From Pedobacter cryoconitis (lineage in GTDB: Bacteria; Bacteroidota; Bacteroidia; Sphingobacteriales; Sphingobacteriaceae): a stretch of 64,000 nucleotides of DNA. Numbering within the stretch: the stretch's first letter is position 1; each line of letters starts with the position of its first letter. Position numbers and translations under genes: made by a program. The stretch lies in contig NZ_QLLR01000004.1 of the NCBI RefSeq assembly GCF_003259615.1, forward strand, positions 226,219 through 290,218, in the 5' to 3' direction. Under the pieces are notes generated by a model. It saw only the letters and a list, made by a program, of their open reading frames with translations, had not been told where the DNA came from and searched no databases. Positions 54,501-63,701 of this stretch are shown here, in pieces.

Positions 54501-55467
54501 CATATTCTGCGGATGGATCTGGATTAACAGTGCCTGAGGGTGTAGAGCCGTTAGAGGAAACTTCTACCCATTTTTTTGCATTATCCTGCACATACAGGGT
54601 ATTATTGTCGGTATTAAAGTAGAGATCTCCGGGTTTGGTATTACTGGGGAATTCTGTACCGGGACCACCAGGGGTAGAAGATCCGCTGATATTTAACCAT
54701 TTTCCGTTGCTGAACATGAAGAGTTTATTTTGACTGGTATCAAAGTAAACGTCACCAAATCTGGAAAGGCCGGGCAGATTGGAATTTTCACTGGGTGGAA
54801 GCCAGCTGCTGCCGTCAAAGTAATAAAACTTATTGTCCCAGTAGGATTTAATTAAATCGCCTTTCTGACCGGGCGGCGCTGTGGATACCGGAGAGGAATA
54901 GTCCATCGGAATCCCACTTTCGGAAACCTGCCCCCATCCGGAAGCAGTCAGTTTGTAAATTTTGGAATCTGTAGATAAAATAATTACATCGCCAATCTTA
55001 TTGCTGGATTGCGGCAAACTTGTGCCGGAGTCATAGTTTGGGATTTTATTGTCAATAGAGATCGTTGCGGTATTAATGGCACTAACAAGAATCGCTCCCG
55101 GGGTTTCTTGTGTGATTAAAGGAAATCCTTTTCCGGTAGGACGATAAATAATCCCTTCTCCTAATTGCGGATTCGCACTTTCCAGGGCTTTAGTTTCCGC
55201 CGTAATTTCAGCCCCGTTCAAAACAAGGGACTGAATTTTATAAGAAGAACCCATGACATCAATAATCACGTCTCCTGCATTCACATCATTCGCAGTATAA
55301 TTAAAGCCCGGGTCACTAAAATTTCCCTTGATGGTAAATTCCCCCTGATTTTTATATTCGACCTTAGAAATCAGGATATGGCCATTAAATTGTTTAATCA
55401 TCTGAGCGTGGCCCAGCATAGAAGTAAACAACAAACTCATGCAAAAAAAGAGAAATCTACGCTTCAT
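51559..55467 (-). CDS. Tail-fibre-like exported protein with C-terminal S74 chaperone domain
   Basis: A 1302-residue protein with a signal peptide (ends GHAQ). The first 370 residues contain repeats that bind text such as GDVYFDTSQNKLFMFSNGKW, common in Bacteroidota. From about residue 400 to 1140 come nine repeats that carry ITNLADPTADQDAATKKYVD, the signature of phage tail fibres. The C terminus is an intramolecular chaperone (Peptidase S74): SDSRLKTNIETLG, GVIAQELQKIYPEMV and a terminal coiled coil (KEQQKQIDELQIRMNNQQE). Such domains trimerise a fibre and cleave themselves off. It starts two bases after the stop of the 1753-residue gene. Confidence 0.9.
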   Translation of the reverse strand: MKRRFLFFCMSLLFTSMLGHAQMIKQFNGHILISKVEYKNQGEFTIKGNFSDPGFNYTANDVNAGDVIIDVMGSSYKIQSLVLNGAEITAETKALESANPQLGEGIIYRPTGKGFPLITQETPGAILVSAINTATISIDNKIPNYDSGTSLPQSSNKIGDVIILSTDSKIYKLTASGWGQVSESGIPMDYSSPVSTAPPGQKGDLIKSYWDNKFYYFDGSSWLPPSENSNLPGLSRFGDVYFDTSQNKLFMFSNGKWLNISGSSTPGGPGTEFPSNTKPGDLYFNTDNNTLYVQDNAKKWVEVSSNGSTPSGTVNPDPSAEYVREGNLFYNTSDHKIYVYNGTAWLPIDLSLRSGQIFMGNSSNLASGVKVSGDATLSAAGRLIIEKLAVTEEKLDKANIPLSGFANPADDVSFGDGASNFKIINLKAPTAPADATTKGYVDALFTTPSLLSLPLNNLFVGNISNKATATAKNMIPISGFDKAIANVAMGSGVAGANFKIINLADPSLAQDAATKNYVDNRVIDPGKLSLPKGNMFVGNDISTATAVAKNTIPLSGFGTAAADIVLGDFKITSLSDPAADQDAATKSYVDKKNIGPANILLTKGNFFVGDLTGKAADVLKNTIPLSGFAAATADISIGGFALNNLAAPLADNDASTKKYVDDLFKTPAARLALPTGNFFVGNATGNAEATAKKVIPVSGFAKATDNIYMGDATTQFGISFLKDPMFDQDAATKKYVDEKIAAPGSLVLEDDHIFVGDASNKAIAVNKNAIPLSDFGNALKDLSIGNGTANFKITNLADPTADQDAVTKKYVDSKTTKTPVGPTAPGTAVAGDTYYNSADNRLYVYSGKDWVPVDNKLNSTELYVGDAKGNAVSTPKTAVPISGFGDALADVSLGNATGNFKITNMAEPTADKDAVTKKYVDTKASRTQIGSTPPATPMAGDLFYNIVEKRLYVFTGKDWAAVEYKLEDGQLFVGNAEGKPVSTPKTAVPLSGFGVPAADISFGNFKLTNLADPATDQEAATKKYVDSKTTKTPVGPTAPGTAVAGDSYYNTADNRLYVYNGKDWVPVDNKLADQNLYVGNASGIAVSTPKNVIPLSGFGSAQADVSMGNFKLTNLVNPTANQDAATKNYVDAGLLSAGANAKDNLGNHKATESIKLSVYAISNDGVDGKGLTFDTQGNASFGQDVTVNGNFYTPSDSRLKTNIETLGNVLQKIDQLRGVKFKYKDQHKYASGAKIGVIAQELQKIYPEMVTTGKDGFLKVDYTQLTGMLIQAVKEQQKQIDELQIRMNNQQEQINSILKKIQ
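52070..54230 (-). repeat. Nine tail-fibre type repeats (DAATKKYVD)
   Basis: Nine copies of a repeat whose core is LSGFG...FKITNLADPTADQDAATK and then KYVD. Two or three neighbouring copies with an inserted APGTAVAGDTYYN region are nearly identical at DNA level by eye, which suggests recent duplication. Confidence 0.8.
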
Positions 55468-55469
55468 AA

Positions 55470-58400
55470 TTAAAATCTAAGCATTATGTAAACACCGTTT
55501 GTACCATAGTGGGCACTGGCAAACCCGTCCATATTAAACTCTAATTGTCCGTTTGCATAATTTTCAATCGTATAGGCCCAACTTGTGGTAGACATGGAAT
55601 TGACCGGATTCACAATAGGGTTAATCACAGTTACATCAGCTACCTGGATCATCGGGGCAACAACATTTTCTATCCCTGTATTGATAATATTCGTGGTCGA
55701 TTTATCAAGTATTTTAAAGTAAAGTTTCGTCCCTCTTGGCCCTAAGTCTTGTGGAACGATAGAGATCTTCATGTATTCCAGGGTGACTCCATCGGGAATC
55801 ACAATCGTGATTTTTTCTGCTGTTCTGTCAAAAGTTACCCCTAATCCTGTGGCACGAACGAAAACCTTGTTACCAGCATTTCCTCCCGGATGATAAACCA
55901 TCACTTTACTTCCACCTCCTCCGGTTGCAGGCGCAGGAGTTACCCATTTCGCCTTTGTACCATCGTCACTCACGGTCAATACTTTTTTCGCATCTGTAGC
56001 AGTTACGATGTCATCTATTTTATCGAGTTTAATCTTGTCTGTATTTGGCATTAAACCTGCTGCCACTGCAGTTGCGGCTGGAATGATAGCAGCTTTTCCT
56101 GGTATAGTCGGGGTAATGGTTCCTTGCAGGGGTGCTGCAGTATAAGTCAGGTCAGTAGCACTGCCACCACCAGCTGCCTGAGTAACCCATTTTGCTCTTT
56201 TTCCGTCTGCGCTTACTGTTAATACTTTATTTGCATCTGTAGCGGTTACGATGTCATCTATTTTATCCAGCTTATTTTTATCTGCAGGGATCATCAGACT
56301 TGCATTTGTAATTGATCCTGCCGGGATAACAGCGGCAACACCTGTAGTGCTGGTTACCGTACCTTTAGCGGGATCAGCAGTATAACCCAGGTCTGTTTTG
56401 GTAGAAATATTTCCTGTTCCGTCAACGCTAAGTCCTGCGCCAACTTTAACCCCTCCTAAAGCAGCAGTAGTTGCAGCAGGTAGGACGTAAGCACTACCAC
56501 CTCCTGAACCATTAGAAGCACTGATGATCCTGCCCTGTGCATCAACACTGATATTTGCAGAAGTATAAGTTGCAGGATTAACCCCGGTTGCAGGTAATGA
56601 GATTGTAGGATCTCCTGCAACACCGTCTGCATTAGTTATGGCCAACCCTCCACCTGTTTGAATGGCGCGGGTGGTTGCCGAACCTGTACCAGTTCTAACC
56701 ACAATACCTGTCGTGGTTAATCCGGAAACTGCGGTAAGATTTGCATTTTTATCTTGTTTAGTTGCATCTGCAGTGACGGGCAGCACAATGTTCGCTGAAC
56801 CGTCAAAAGCAACGCCGTTAATGGTGCTTCCCGGAACAAGCTTTCCAGCTGAAATAGCGGTAGTAGCAGTTTTCGCATTACCATCCAGTGTTCCTGTAAT
56901 AGTCCCGGCTATAAAACTGCCGTTGTTATCTCTTTTAACAATCGTATTGGGTGTATTTGCACTGGTCGCAGCCAATGCAGCAATAGTTGCGGTATTGATG
57001 TTCGCAGCAGTTGAACCGCCAACAGCTTTTACAACGGGTAAATCGGCTGTACCGGCTAAATCATTAGCTAATTTCACAATACCTTTTACTGCAGTAGTTG
57101 CATCAGGAGTACCGCCTCCGGTCACTTTATTATCTACGTAATCTTTAATCGCTTTTACAGTTGGATATTTGACTGTAGATAAAGCGTCTGCAAGTACGTC
57201 ACCACTTTTATTGACTTTATCTTCTTTTAAAAGTAACGCATCCGAAGTTGCTGTACTTACAGGTTTATCTATATCTTTCGTATTGTCAACGTTCCCTAAG
57301 GCTACATCTGTTTTAGTAATAGTTACTGCTCCGATTTTTCCATTTACAGATTGTACAGGAGACGCTGAAGGGGTCAGAATTTCTACCCAGTTACCGAGCG
57401 CCGAAGAAGGTAAAGTTCTTAACACATAACTTTTACTCTGATCTGTTCTGATTACGGTACTTCCAACTACTGCTCCTGTTAAATTCAGCATGCTCGCCTG
57501 GTCGCCCACAACATCAACCGATGAAAAGGCCATAGCGGGAATCTGACTTGTTGGGATTTTACCTGTTCCGTCTAAAGTTGCAACTCCATTACTGGCAGCT
57601 TTTTCTACCAGATTGATTTTACCATCGAGTACCGCTTTAGTTGCGTTACTGATAGGTTTATCTGCGTCTTTAGTATTGTCAACATTTTCCAGTCCCAGGT
57701 TTTTCTTTGCAGTACTCACATCGTTTGCTCCTGTACCGCCATTAGCGATTGCGACTACGCCTGTAACATTTGCAGCATTTCCAGGAATATTTCCAGTCAC
57801 TTTACTTCCACTGATCGTCGCTATTTTAGCGTCGGTTACATTTCCATCTTTTATTTTTGCAGTTGTAATCGCATCATTTGCTATAGTAGGTGCGGAAGCT
57901 ACGCCACTCAAATCACCTGCTAATTGCACTTTACCCAGAATGTTTGCGGTTGCATCTGGTACACCACCGGCTCCGATAACCGCAGCGTTTACTTTGGCAT
58001 CCACATAGTTTTTAGTAGCCAGCACGCTTGGATATTTAATGTCCGAAAGCGCATCTGCATTAATGTCCGAACTTTTGTTTGTTTTATCTTCTTTTAATCC
58101 CAGGGCTAATCCGGTGGCTGTACTTATTGGCTTATCTGCATCTTTAGTGTTCTCTACTTTATCCAGATCGAGGTTCTTTTTAGCACCATCAGGACTGTTT
58201 GCTCCTGTACCGCCGTTAACTACACCTACAATTCCTGTAACATTCGCCGCATTTCCAGGGATGTTTCCAGTTACTTTATTCCCACTGATCGTAGCTATTT
58301 TAGCATCTGTTACGTTTCCGTCTTTTATTTTTGAAGTCGTGATAGCATCATTTGCCACAAGAGGCAGATCTGCTGTTCCGGTTAAATCGCCAGCTAACTG

Positions 58401-60731
58401 AATTTTACCTTTCGCTATTGTGGTGGCATCAGTGATATTTCCTGAACCACTTGCAGACAATACGCCATCTGCATCAATACTAAGGTTTGCACCAATTTTA
58501 ATACCTCCTAAGGTAGTTGCAGAAGCCGCTGGTAAGGAATAATTGCCATTACCTAAGCCATCCAGTTTTGCTTTATCTGCCGGAGTCAGTAACCCTGATT
58601 TGGTTGTCGTCGCCTCAGGAATGTTCACTGCTAATGTCCCACCATTGATGGCAATCCCATTACCAGCAGTAATGTATTCTGGTTTACCTGCTATTGCAGT
58701 ACTATTTCCTATCAGTGAATTTGGCAGCGCATCAGCCATTTTAGCCAGCGTAACCGCTTTGTCAGCTAAACTTAAGTCTGTTGTATTTCCGTCTCCGGTT
58801 AGGGTTGCGTCATGTTTAACGCCTGTCATTCCACCGCCTGTAGAAGTGGTAATCTTACCTTGTAATTCCTCTAATGCAGCTTGTACGTTGGTTGAAACCA
58901 GTGCGCCTTTTGGGGTAACAGGAACAGTAAGTGCAGTCTGGCTACCAACATTAGTTATGTTATTAATCAGGGTAAGTTGCGCATCGGTCACGTATTTTTT
59001 ATCCGTTGTTTCTGCAATATCAGCAGTGGTTGCATCTTCTCCTTTAGTTACCAAACCTTTGGCATCGTAAGTTATTTTAGTTTTAGTAGCAGCAGTTATC
59101 GGCGCATTGCTGTCTATCTTTTTATTCAGTTCATTTTTAACGGCATCACTAACTGGTTTATTGAGGTCAGAAGTATTGTCCACATTTCCCAGACCTAAAT
59201 TTGCTTTGGCATCGGGTGCATTATTTGCACCTGTACCGCCGTTGGTGATTGCAATAATACCGGATACATTACGTGCGGTACCGTCGATATTGCCAGTTGC
59301 ATTTCCAATGTTTGGAGTCACTAAGGTTGGGGAGTCACTTAAAACAATAGCGCCTGTACCTGTTGTGGCTGCGGCAGTAATTGCTCCAGCTTTTCCTTTT
59401 AAAATACCTTCTACTGAAGTTCCCAGTGTAATGTTAGGGGTCGTTGAAGGATCTGCAACTGAGCCGGTAAATCCATTTGCCGGGGTTACCGAAACAGAGG
59501 TAACAGTACCCTGCCCTATATTACCGCCAGAACCAGAGGTTGCGTAAGTGATGCGGCCTTTTGCATCTATAGTAACATTTGCCGATTTGTATTCACCAGG
59601 AATAACTCCTGTATTGGATAGCCCCAATGGCTTGCTTAAGTTTCCCAACCCTGTAAGAGAGGCATCATGGACAACTGGCCCGCCACTACTTCCATCGCTT
59701 AATAAAGAGTAAAGATCTACCTGGCTGTTTCTTGGGCCCGATATAGATAATACCGTCCCAACTAAGCTTAAAGACTGATTCAGGTTTTCAAGACTTACTG
59801 TATTTCCGCCTTTTATAGATAAGTTACTTGCTCCATCATAGCTTAACGCTGGTATTTGCCCACCAGGGTTAACCGGTCCTGTAACCAGCTTGTCATCTAC
59901 ATATTTTTTAGTTACCGCATCCTGATCTTTTGTCGGTGTGGCCAGATTTGTAAGTCTGTATCCTCCTAAGGACACATTTTTAATTGGCACTCCAAATCCA
60001 CTCAATGGGATATTGGTTTTATCCAGATCAATATTGCCAATGGTTCCGTCTGCAATTTTAGCTGAGGTAACAGCATTGTCTGCCAGGTCAAGGGTAAGGT
60101 CTTTCAGCACGGCTTCCTGACCGTTTCCAATCGTTATCGTCCCTCCCGACGTGACTGTTTTCCCTATTCCGGGCAAAGAATTCCCCGGGACACCGGGAAT
60201 ACCCTGTATACCTTGAATTCCCTGAGCTCCCGGTGCACCTGCAATTCCGGGAGCACCCTGAATACCCGGATCTCCTTTTGGACCGACCAATACTGTCCCG
60301 TTTGATGGCCAGTTTCCTGATCCTTTAGGACCATATAAAGTATTATTGCTGGTATTCAAATAAAAATCCCCGTTTGAACCTATAGCTGAAGAAGGCACAA
60401 CATTTCCATTTAAGATACTATTTCCACTAGCTCCATTACCTCCTGAAGTTAACTCTGAGTTATTTACCAGCCTCTGCCACTGTCCGTTATTGTAAAAATA
60501 AAAGCCTGATGAGCTGTTAGTCTGATAGATTAGCAAACCATTGGCAGGATTATTGATATCGTTACGTTGTAAAAGCGACATCCTTGGGATAAGAAGACCT
60601 TTTGAAGTAGAAAGTATTTCAAGCTGGGCACTTGCATCAGGAACGTTAGTTCCAATTCCAACTTGCGCTTTAGCACCGAATGCAGAGAGCAATCCGATAA
60701 GCACGGCAAAATGCTTAACTTTTTTATTCAT
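55470..60731 (-). CDS. Large exported protein with collagen-like and tail-fibre-like repeats
   Basis: A 1753-residue protein, signal peptide ending FGAKAQ. After the common Bacteroidota N-terminal module ([28 protein letters not shown]) come collagen-type Gly-X-Y triplets at about residues 149-188 ([16 protein letters not shown]). The middle carries repeats with [16 protein letters not shown], of which I count four, and TKNYVD segments; these resemble phage tail fibres. The C-terminal 150 residues ([16 protein letters not shown] to YIMLRF) look like a beta domain without a known family. It is the first gene of the adhesin operon and two bases separate it from the next gene. Confidence 0.88.
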   Translation of the reverse strand: MNKKVKHFAVLIGLLSAFGAKAQVGIGTNVPDASAQLEILSTSKGLLIPRMSLLQRNDINNPANGLLIYQTNSSSGFYFYNNGQWQRLVNNSELTSGGNGASGNSILNGNVVPSSAIGSNGDFYLNTSNNTLYGPKGSGNWPSNGTVLVGPKGDPGIQGAPGIAGAPGAQGIQGIQGIPGVPGNSLPGIGKTVTSGGTITIGNGQEAVLKDLTLDLADNAVTSAKIADGTIGNIDLDKTNIPLSGFGVPIKNVSLGGYRLTNLATPTKDQDAVTKKYVDDKLVTGPVNPGGQIPALSYDGASNLSIKGGNTVSLENLNQSLSLVGTVLSISGPRNSQVDLYSLLSDGSSGGPVVHDASLTGLGNLSKPLGLSNTGVIPGEYKSANVTIDAKGRITYATSGSGGNIGQGTVTSVSVTPANGFTGSVADPSTTPNITLGTSVEGILKGKAGAITAAATTGTGAIVLSDSPTLVTPNIGNATGNIDGTARNVSGIIAITNGGTGANNAPDAKANLGLGNVDNTSDLNKPVSDAVKNELNKKIDSNAPITAATKTKITYDAKGLVTKGEDATTADIAETTDKKYVTDAQLTLINNITNVGSQTALTVPVTPKGALVSTNVQAALEELQGKITTSTGGGMTGVKHDATLTGDGNTTDLSLADKAVTLAKMADALPNSLIGNSTAIAGKPEYITAGNGIAINGGTLAVNIPEATTTKSGLLTPADKAKLDGLGNGNYSLPAASATTLGGIKIGANLSIDADGVLSASGSGNITDATTIAKGKIQLAGDLTGTADLPLVANDAITTSKIKDGNVTDAKIATISGNKVTGNIPGNAANVTGIVGVVNGGTGANSPDGAKKNLDLDKVENTKDADKPISTATGLALGLKEDKTNKSSDINADALSDIKYPSVLATKNYVDAKVNAAVIGAGGVPDATANILGKVQLAGDLSGVASAPTIANDAITTAKIKDGNVTDAKIATISGSKVTGNIPGNAANVTGVVAIANGGTGANDVSTAKKNLGLENVDNTKDADKPISNATKAVLDGKINLVEKAASNGVATLDGTGKIPTSQIPAMAFSSVDVVGDQASMLNLTGAVVGSTVIRTDQSKSYVLRTLPSSALGNWVEILTPSASPVQSVNGKIGAVTITKTDVALGNVDNTKDIDKPVSTATSDALLLKEDKVNKSGDVLADALSTVKYPTVKAIKDYVDNKVTGGGTPDATTAVKGIVKLANDLAGTADLPVVKAVGGSTAANINTATIAALAATSANTPNTIVKRDNNGSFIAGTITGTLDGNAKTATTAISAGKLVPGSTINGVAFDGSANIVLPVTADATKQDKNANLTAVSGLTTTGIVVRTGTGSATTRAIQTGGGLAITNADGVAGDPTISLPATGVNPATYTSANISVDAQGRIISASNGSGGGSAYVLPAATTAALGGVKVGAGLSVDGTGNISTKTDLGYTADPAKGTVTSTTGVAAVIPAGSITNASLMIPADKNKLDKIDDIVTATDANKVLTVSADGKRAKWVTQAAGGGSATDLTYTAAPLQGTITPTIPGKAAIIPAATAVAAGLMPNTDKIKLDKIDDIVTATDAKKVLTVSDDGTKAKWVTPAPATGGGGSKVMVYHPGGNAGNKVFVRATGLGVTFDRTAEKITIVIPDGVTLEYMKISIVPQDLGPRGTKLYFKILDKSTTNIINTGIENVVAPMIQVADVTVINPIVNPVNSMSTTSWAYTIENYANGQLEFNMDGFASAHYGTNGVYIMLRF
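60165..60290 (-). repeat. Collagen-like Gly-X-Y tract
   Basis: Encodes about 13 Gly-X-Y triplets with proline and glutamine ([13 protein letters not shown]). It indicates a trimeric stalk. Confidence 0.85.
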
Positions 60732-61301
60732 GAGCGTATTGAATTTAAAATAGTAGATTATATTTTTATAGCAAAAAGGGGAAACGAGGATAAACAGACC
60801 TACTCTTCAGCAAGAGTACACCGTTTATTCATTTCCAATTATAGGTTAGCAGTTAAATTATTAAAATTGCGAATCAGGAATCTTCTGATAATCCATACAC
60901 TCAGGTGGTATGAAAACTAGGAGAGAGAGACCGTTTTTGTTATACTTTAGATGTTTTTTCATTACTGGAAATATATTTACAGGAACAATCGTTAAGCACT
61001 GAATATTTGCATTTTAACCCCATAGTTAAGGGCACTTCTGCAAAAATTTATCAATTTGGGAGCTAAGCTACCAATCCATATCTGAATTTTATTGTACAAT
61101 AAGTAAAGTCATCACAGCATGACGCAAAAAATCAGCCCAACAACTTGACTATCAGTTAATTAATTTTAAATTATATTTCCAGAATAAAAACAGAATTAAA
61201 CCGGAAAAAGGAATGAGGCCACTCCTTTTTTCATAAAAAAGCCGGTAAGTTGAATTGATTTCTAATTTAGAGAATTAGAAACTTTAAGTTAATTATAGGG
61301 A
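60732..61301. other. Intergenic region upstream of the adhesin operon
   Basis: 570 non-coding bases between two leftward units. It must hold the adhesin promoter, but I found no TAnnTTTG box at a good distance. A hairpin near the other end is listed separately. No tRNA, IS end or repeat array is seen. Confidence 0.5.
61205..61231 (-). terminator. Probable terminator of the LytS/LytR-type pair
   Basis: Arms AAAAAGGA and TCCTTTTT (plus strand) enclose ten bases, about 70 bases after the stop of the regulator gene at 61302. A second possible hairpin of T and A runs lies beside it. It separates the regulator pair from the adhesin operon. Confidence 0.5.
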
Positions 61302-62039
61302 TTACATCCACCTGCTTAAGTAAGTATTGAATGCGTCTTTATACTGTTCACCTACAGTGATACTCAATGCGCCGATGTTCAGACTATTCTTGGTCACAGA
61401 GTTCACCTTTTCCAATGACACGATATAAGAGCGGTGAACCCGCATAAATATTTTAGGAGAGAGCTTTTGTTCTAAAACTTTAAGACTGGTTAAAGTCAGT
61501 ATTGCCTTGTCTGCGTTTTCCAGGTAAACCTTCACATAGTCTTTAAGCCCTTCTATATACAGGATGTCTTTAATGGCTACTCTAACCAGGTGGTATTCAA
61601 CTTTTAAAAAAATATATTCTTCTTCCTGTTCTGTTTGGGCAACTGACTGCTGGGCAGGCTTCACCAGTTCCGCATAGGCCCTTCCTTTATTGGCAGCAAT
61701 CAGGAATTCTTCATAATTAAATGGCTTCAGCAGATAATCCAGCGCATCGACTTTATAGCCTTCGAGTGCAAAGTTGTTAAAAGCTGTAGTGAATATTACT
61801 CTCGGACCATTACTGCCAGGCTGCCTGTCCAGAATACGGGCCAGCTGAATGCCGGTCAGATCAGGCATCTGAATATCCAGAAAGATCAGGTCTATTTCCT
61901 GTTCATGAATCATAGTCAGCGCAGTTACTCCGCTGGAGAAGCTACCTGCGAGGCGTAAAAAAGGAGTTTGTTCAATAAAACTACAAACCAGCCCCAGAGC
62001 TAAGGGTTCATCGTCTACCGCTATACAGTTCAGTATCAT
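61302..62039 (-). CDS. LytTR-family response regulator
   Basis: A 245-residue regulator from the ATG at 62039 (a TTG lies just before it). The receiver domain has the acidic pair D9-D10, the phosphorylation site D55 in LIFLDIQMPDLTG and a lysine in LDYLLKPFNYEEF. The C-terminal half is a LytTR DNA-binding domain (IEGLKDYVKVYLE, FMRVHRSYIVSLEKVN). It overlaps the kinase gene by 32 bases. Its targets are unknown; the closest candidates are the adhesin operon downstream and the TolC-family gene upstream. Confidence 0.92.
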   Translation of the reverse strand: MILNCIAVDDEPLALGLVCSFIEQTPFLRLAGSFSSGVTALTMIHEQEIDLIFLDIQMPDLTGIQLARILDRQPGSNGPRVIFTTAFNNFALEGYKVDALDYLLKPFNYEEFLIAANKGRAYAELVKPAQQSVAQTEQEEEYIFLKVEYHLVRVAIKDILYIEGLKDYVKVYLENADKAILTLTSLKVLEQKLSPKIFMRVHRSYIVSLEKVNSVTKNSLNIGALSITVGEQYKDAFNTYLSRWM

Positions 62040-63105
62040 CAAGTATCAAAGTTAAGTGAACAATAAATTCATTGGTATCTTCAGTCTTACCGGCCGAAAA
62101 AGTGTGCTTTCCCGGGTATAATAAATCCAGTCGTCTTTTCGTATTCGTAAGCCCGATGCCTCCATAATTATCTGCAATCTCTGCGTTTTCATTAAAAACA
62201 GAGTTCCGTACTTTCATTTCAAGAATTTCCTCTTCCATACTCAGCTCAATAGCGATAACCGAAGAGGAAGTGGAGCTTACACCATGTTTAAACGCATTTT
62301 CAATATAAGGTAAAAATAACATCGGCGCGATCTGAATGTCGTTGTTAATCAGCGGGCCTTCAAAAGTTACTTTAGTGGTATCATTCAAACGAAGCTTCAT
62401 GAGCTCAATATAATCGACAATAAAAGAGACTTCTTTACTGAGTGGGGTACTGCCTGCCTGGGTATCATACAAAAGATAACGCATCATCCTTGATAATTTA
62501 TGCAGGGCATTACGGGATTTCTCTACATCCACATGGGTTAGCGCATAGATATTATTGAGGGTATTGAAAAAGAAGTGAGGGTTAATTTGTGCTTTTAGAA
62601 AGGATAATTCCGATCCGATACGGTCTTTTTCCAGTGCTTCCTGCAATTGTTTATTGGCTTGCCATTTTTGGATCAGGGTTACACTGGTACTGATCCCGAT
62701 CACTAAAAAAGTCATCATGATCAGGAAAATATCCATCTTGTTCCCTGCTTTAGGAAGCTTGGGAATCCCTATTTTCATAAATGCCTGGTTAATCAGAAAG
62801 GGTAAATTCAGGGCATCATCCAGAGATTTTACCAGGAAACTGCTCAGCGCGGCCAATACAACTATAATCAGCAAAAAGAGAAAAGACTTATTCTTCATCA
62901 ATAATTGCGGAACAAAAATATAACTGTTGACATAAAAGATAATAATGAGCAAGGCCAGCTCAAAGCTCTGCTTGATCCAGAACTGAGGAGGCACCGTAAT
63001 GCTCCATGTTAATGGCATATAAAAAAGAAGGATAAAAGCAAATAGCATCCATAGTAAAAGATGGAGAAGAACGGTAATATAGGAACGGCTTTTTACTGCA
63101 TTCAT
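62008..63105 (-). CDS. LytS-type sensor histidine kinase
   Basis: A 365-residue kinase of the YehU/LytS class. Four membrane segments fill the first 150 residues. The family phospho-acceptor motif is FLKAQINPHFFFNTLNN, with its histidine near residue 176, and the ATPase part has PYIENAFKHGV and NYGGIGLTNTKRRL. It would phosphorylate the LytTR regulator whose gene overlaps its 3' end. No periplasmic sensor domain is present, so the signal is probably sensed in the membrane. Confidence 0.9.
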   Translation of the reverse strand: MNAVKSRSYITVLLHLLLWMLFAFILLFYMPLTWSITVPPQFWIKQSFELALLIIIFYVNSYIFVPQLLMKNKSFLFLLIIVVLAALSSFLVKSLDDALNLPFLINQAFMKIGIPKLPKAGNKMDIFLIMMTFLVIGISTSVTLIQKWQANKQLQEALEKDRIGSELSFLKAQINPHFFFNTLNNIYALTHVDVEKSRNALHKLSRMMRYLLYDTQAGSTPLSKEVSFIVDYIELMKLRLNDTTKVTFEGPLINNDIQIAPMLFLPYIENAFKHGVSSTSSSVIAIELSMEEEILEMKVRNSVFNENAEIADNYGGIGLTNTKRRLDLLYPGKHTFSAGKTEDTNEFIVHLTLILDDTELYSGRR

Positions 63106-63290
63106 CTATTCAAAAATTTAATTATATTTATTAGGGCAAGATAATCAACCTATAGTAATAGGTGCAAATCTTTCCATCGTTCAGCTTTCGTTCTTTGTCG
63201 GTATGTTTTAACCAACAGTCGATTATACTTTTTTCGCCTTGTTAATTAACGTTAATTAGATCTGTTAAACCGGATTTTTAATCTCATCAT

Positions 63291-63701
63291 ATGTCACAAT
63301 TAACCCTAAAGAGCATGCTCTTTTTGTTTCTTGGCTTCTCCTGCTTTCAGGGTTTCGCTCAGGATACGGCAACTAAAGATATTCCAGTGATATGGGATCT
63401 GGCTACCTGCCTTCAATATGCAAAGGAAAACAATATACAGTTAAAGACATTAAGACTATCTACAGAAAGCGCCAAACAAGACGAACTACAGTCAAAATCT
63501 GCACTGCTACCTAATCTTTCTGGTTCAGCGTCGCAATCTTTTAACCATTATAACCTGAATACCAATGGTACAACGAGTGCTATTAATTCTTCAGGTGCTT
63601 ATGGCCTGGCTTCTTCCTGGACCTTATATAAAGGTGGTTATCTGAAAACTGATATTAAGCAAAAGGATCTCTGGAATTGCAACATTAAAGTTGACATTTA
63701 G
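63291..63701 (+). pseudogene. TolC-family outer-membrane efflux protein, truncated by an IS element
   Basis: The frame encodes a signal peptide (ends GFAQ) and about 100 residues that match the N terminus of TolC-family proteins: WDLATCLQYAKENNIQLK, SALLPNLSGSASQS and SSWTLYKGGYLKTDIKQKDL. After KDL the sequence changes to IS DNA at about 63672 and the frame ends within it. TolC-like proteins of this group are normally over 400 residues, so the gene is disrupted. It is divergent from the LytS gene, with 185 bases between the two starts. Whether the rest of the gene lies beyond the IS is not visible. Confidence 0.85.

Noticed and set aside
56662..59547. Long antisense frames (up to 175 residues) opposite the 1753-residue gene
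   Set aside because: They are rich in A, V, P, L and S and mirror the repeated coding pattern of the sense strand; shadows.
51559..60731. Prophage tail region
   Set aside because: Tail-fibre motifs are present, but both genes have bacterial signal peptides and no capsid, portal, lysis or integrase gene lies nearby.
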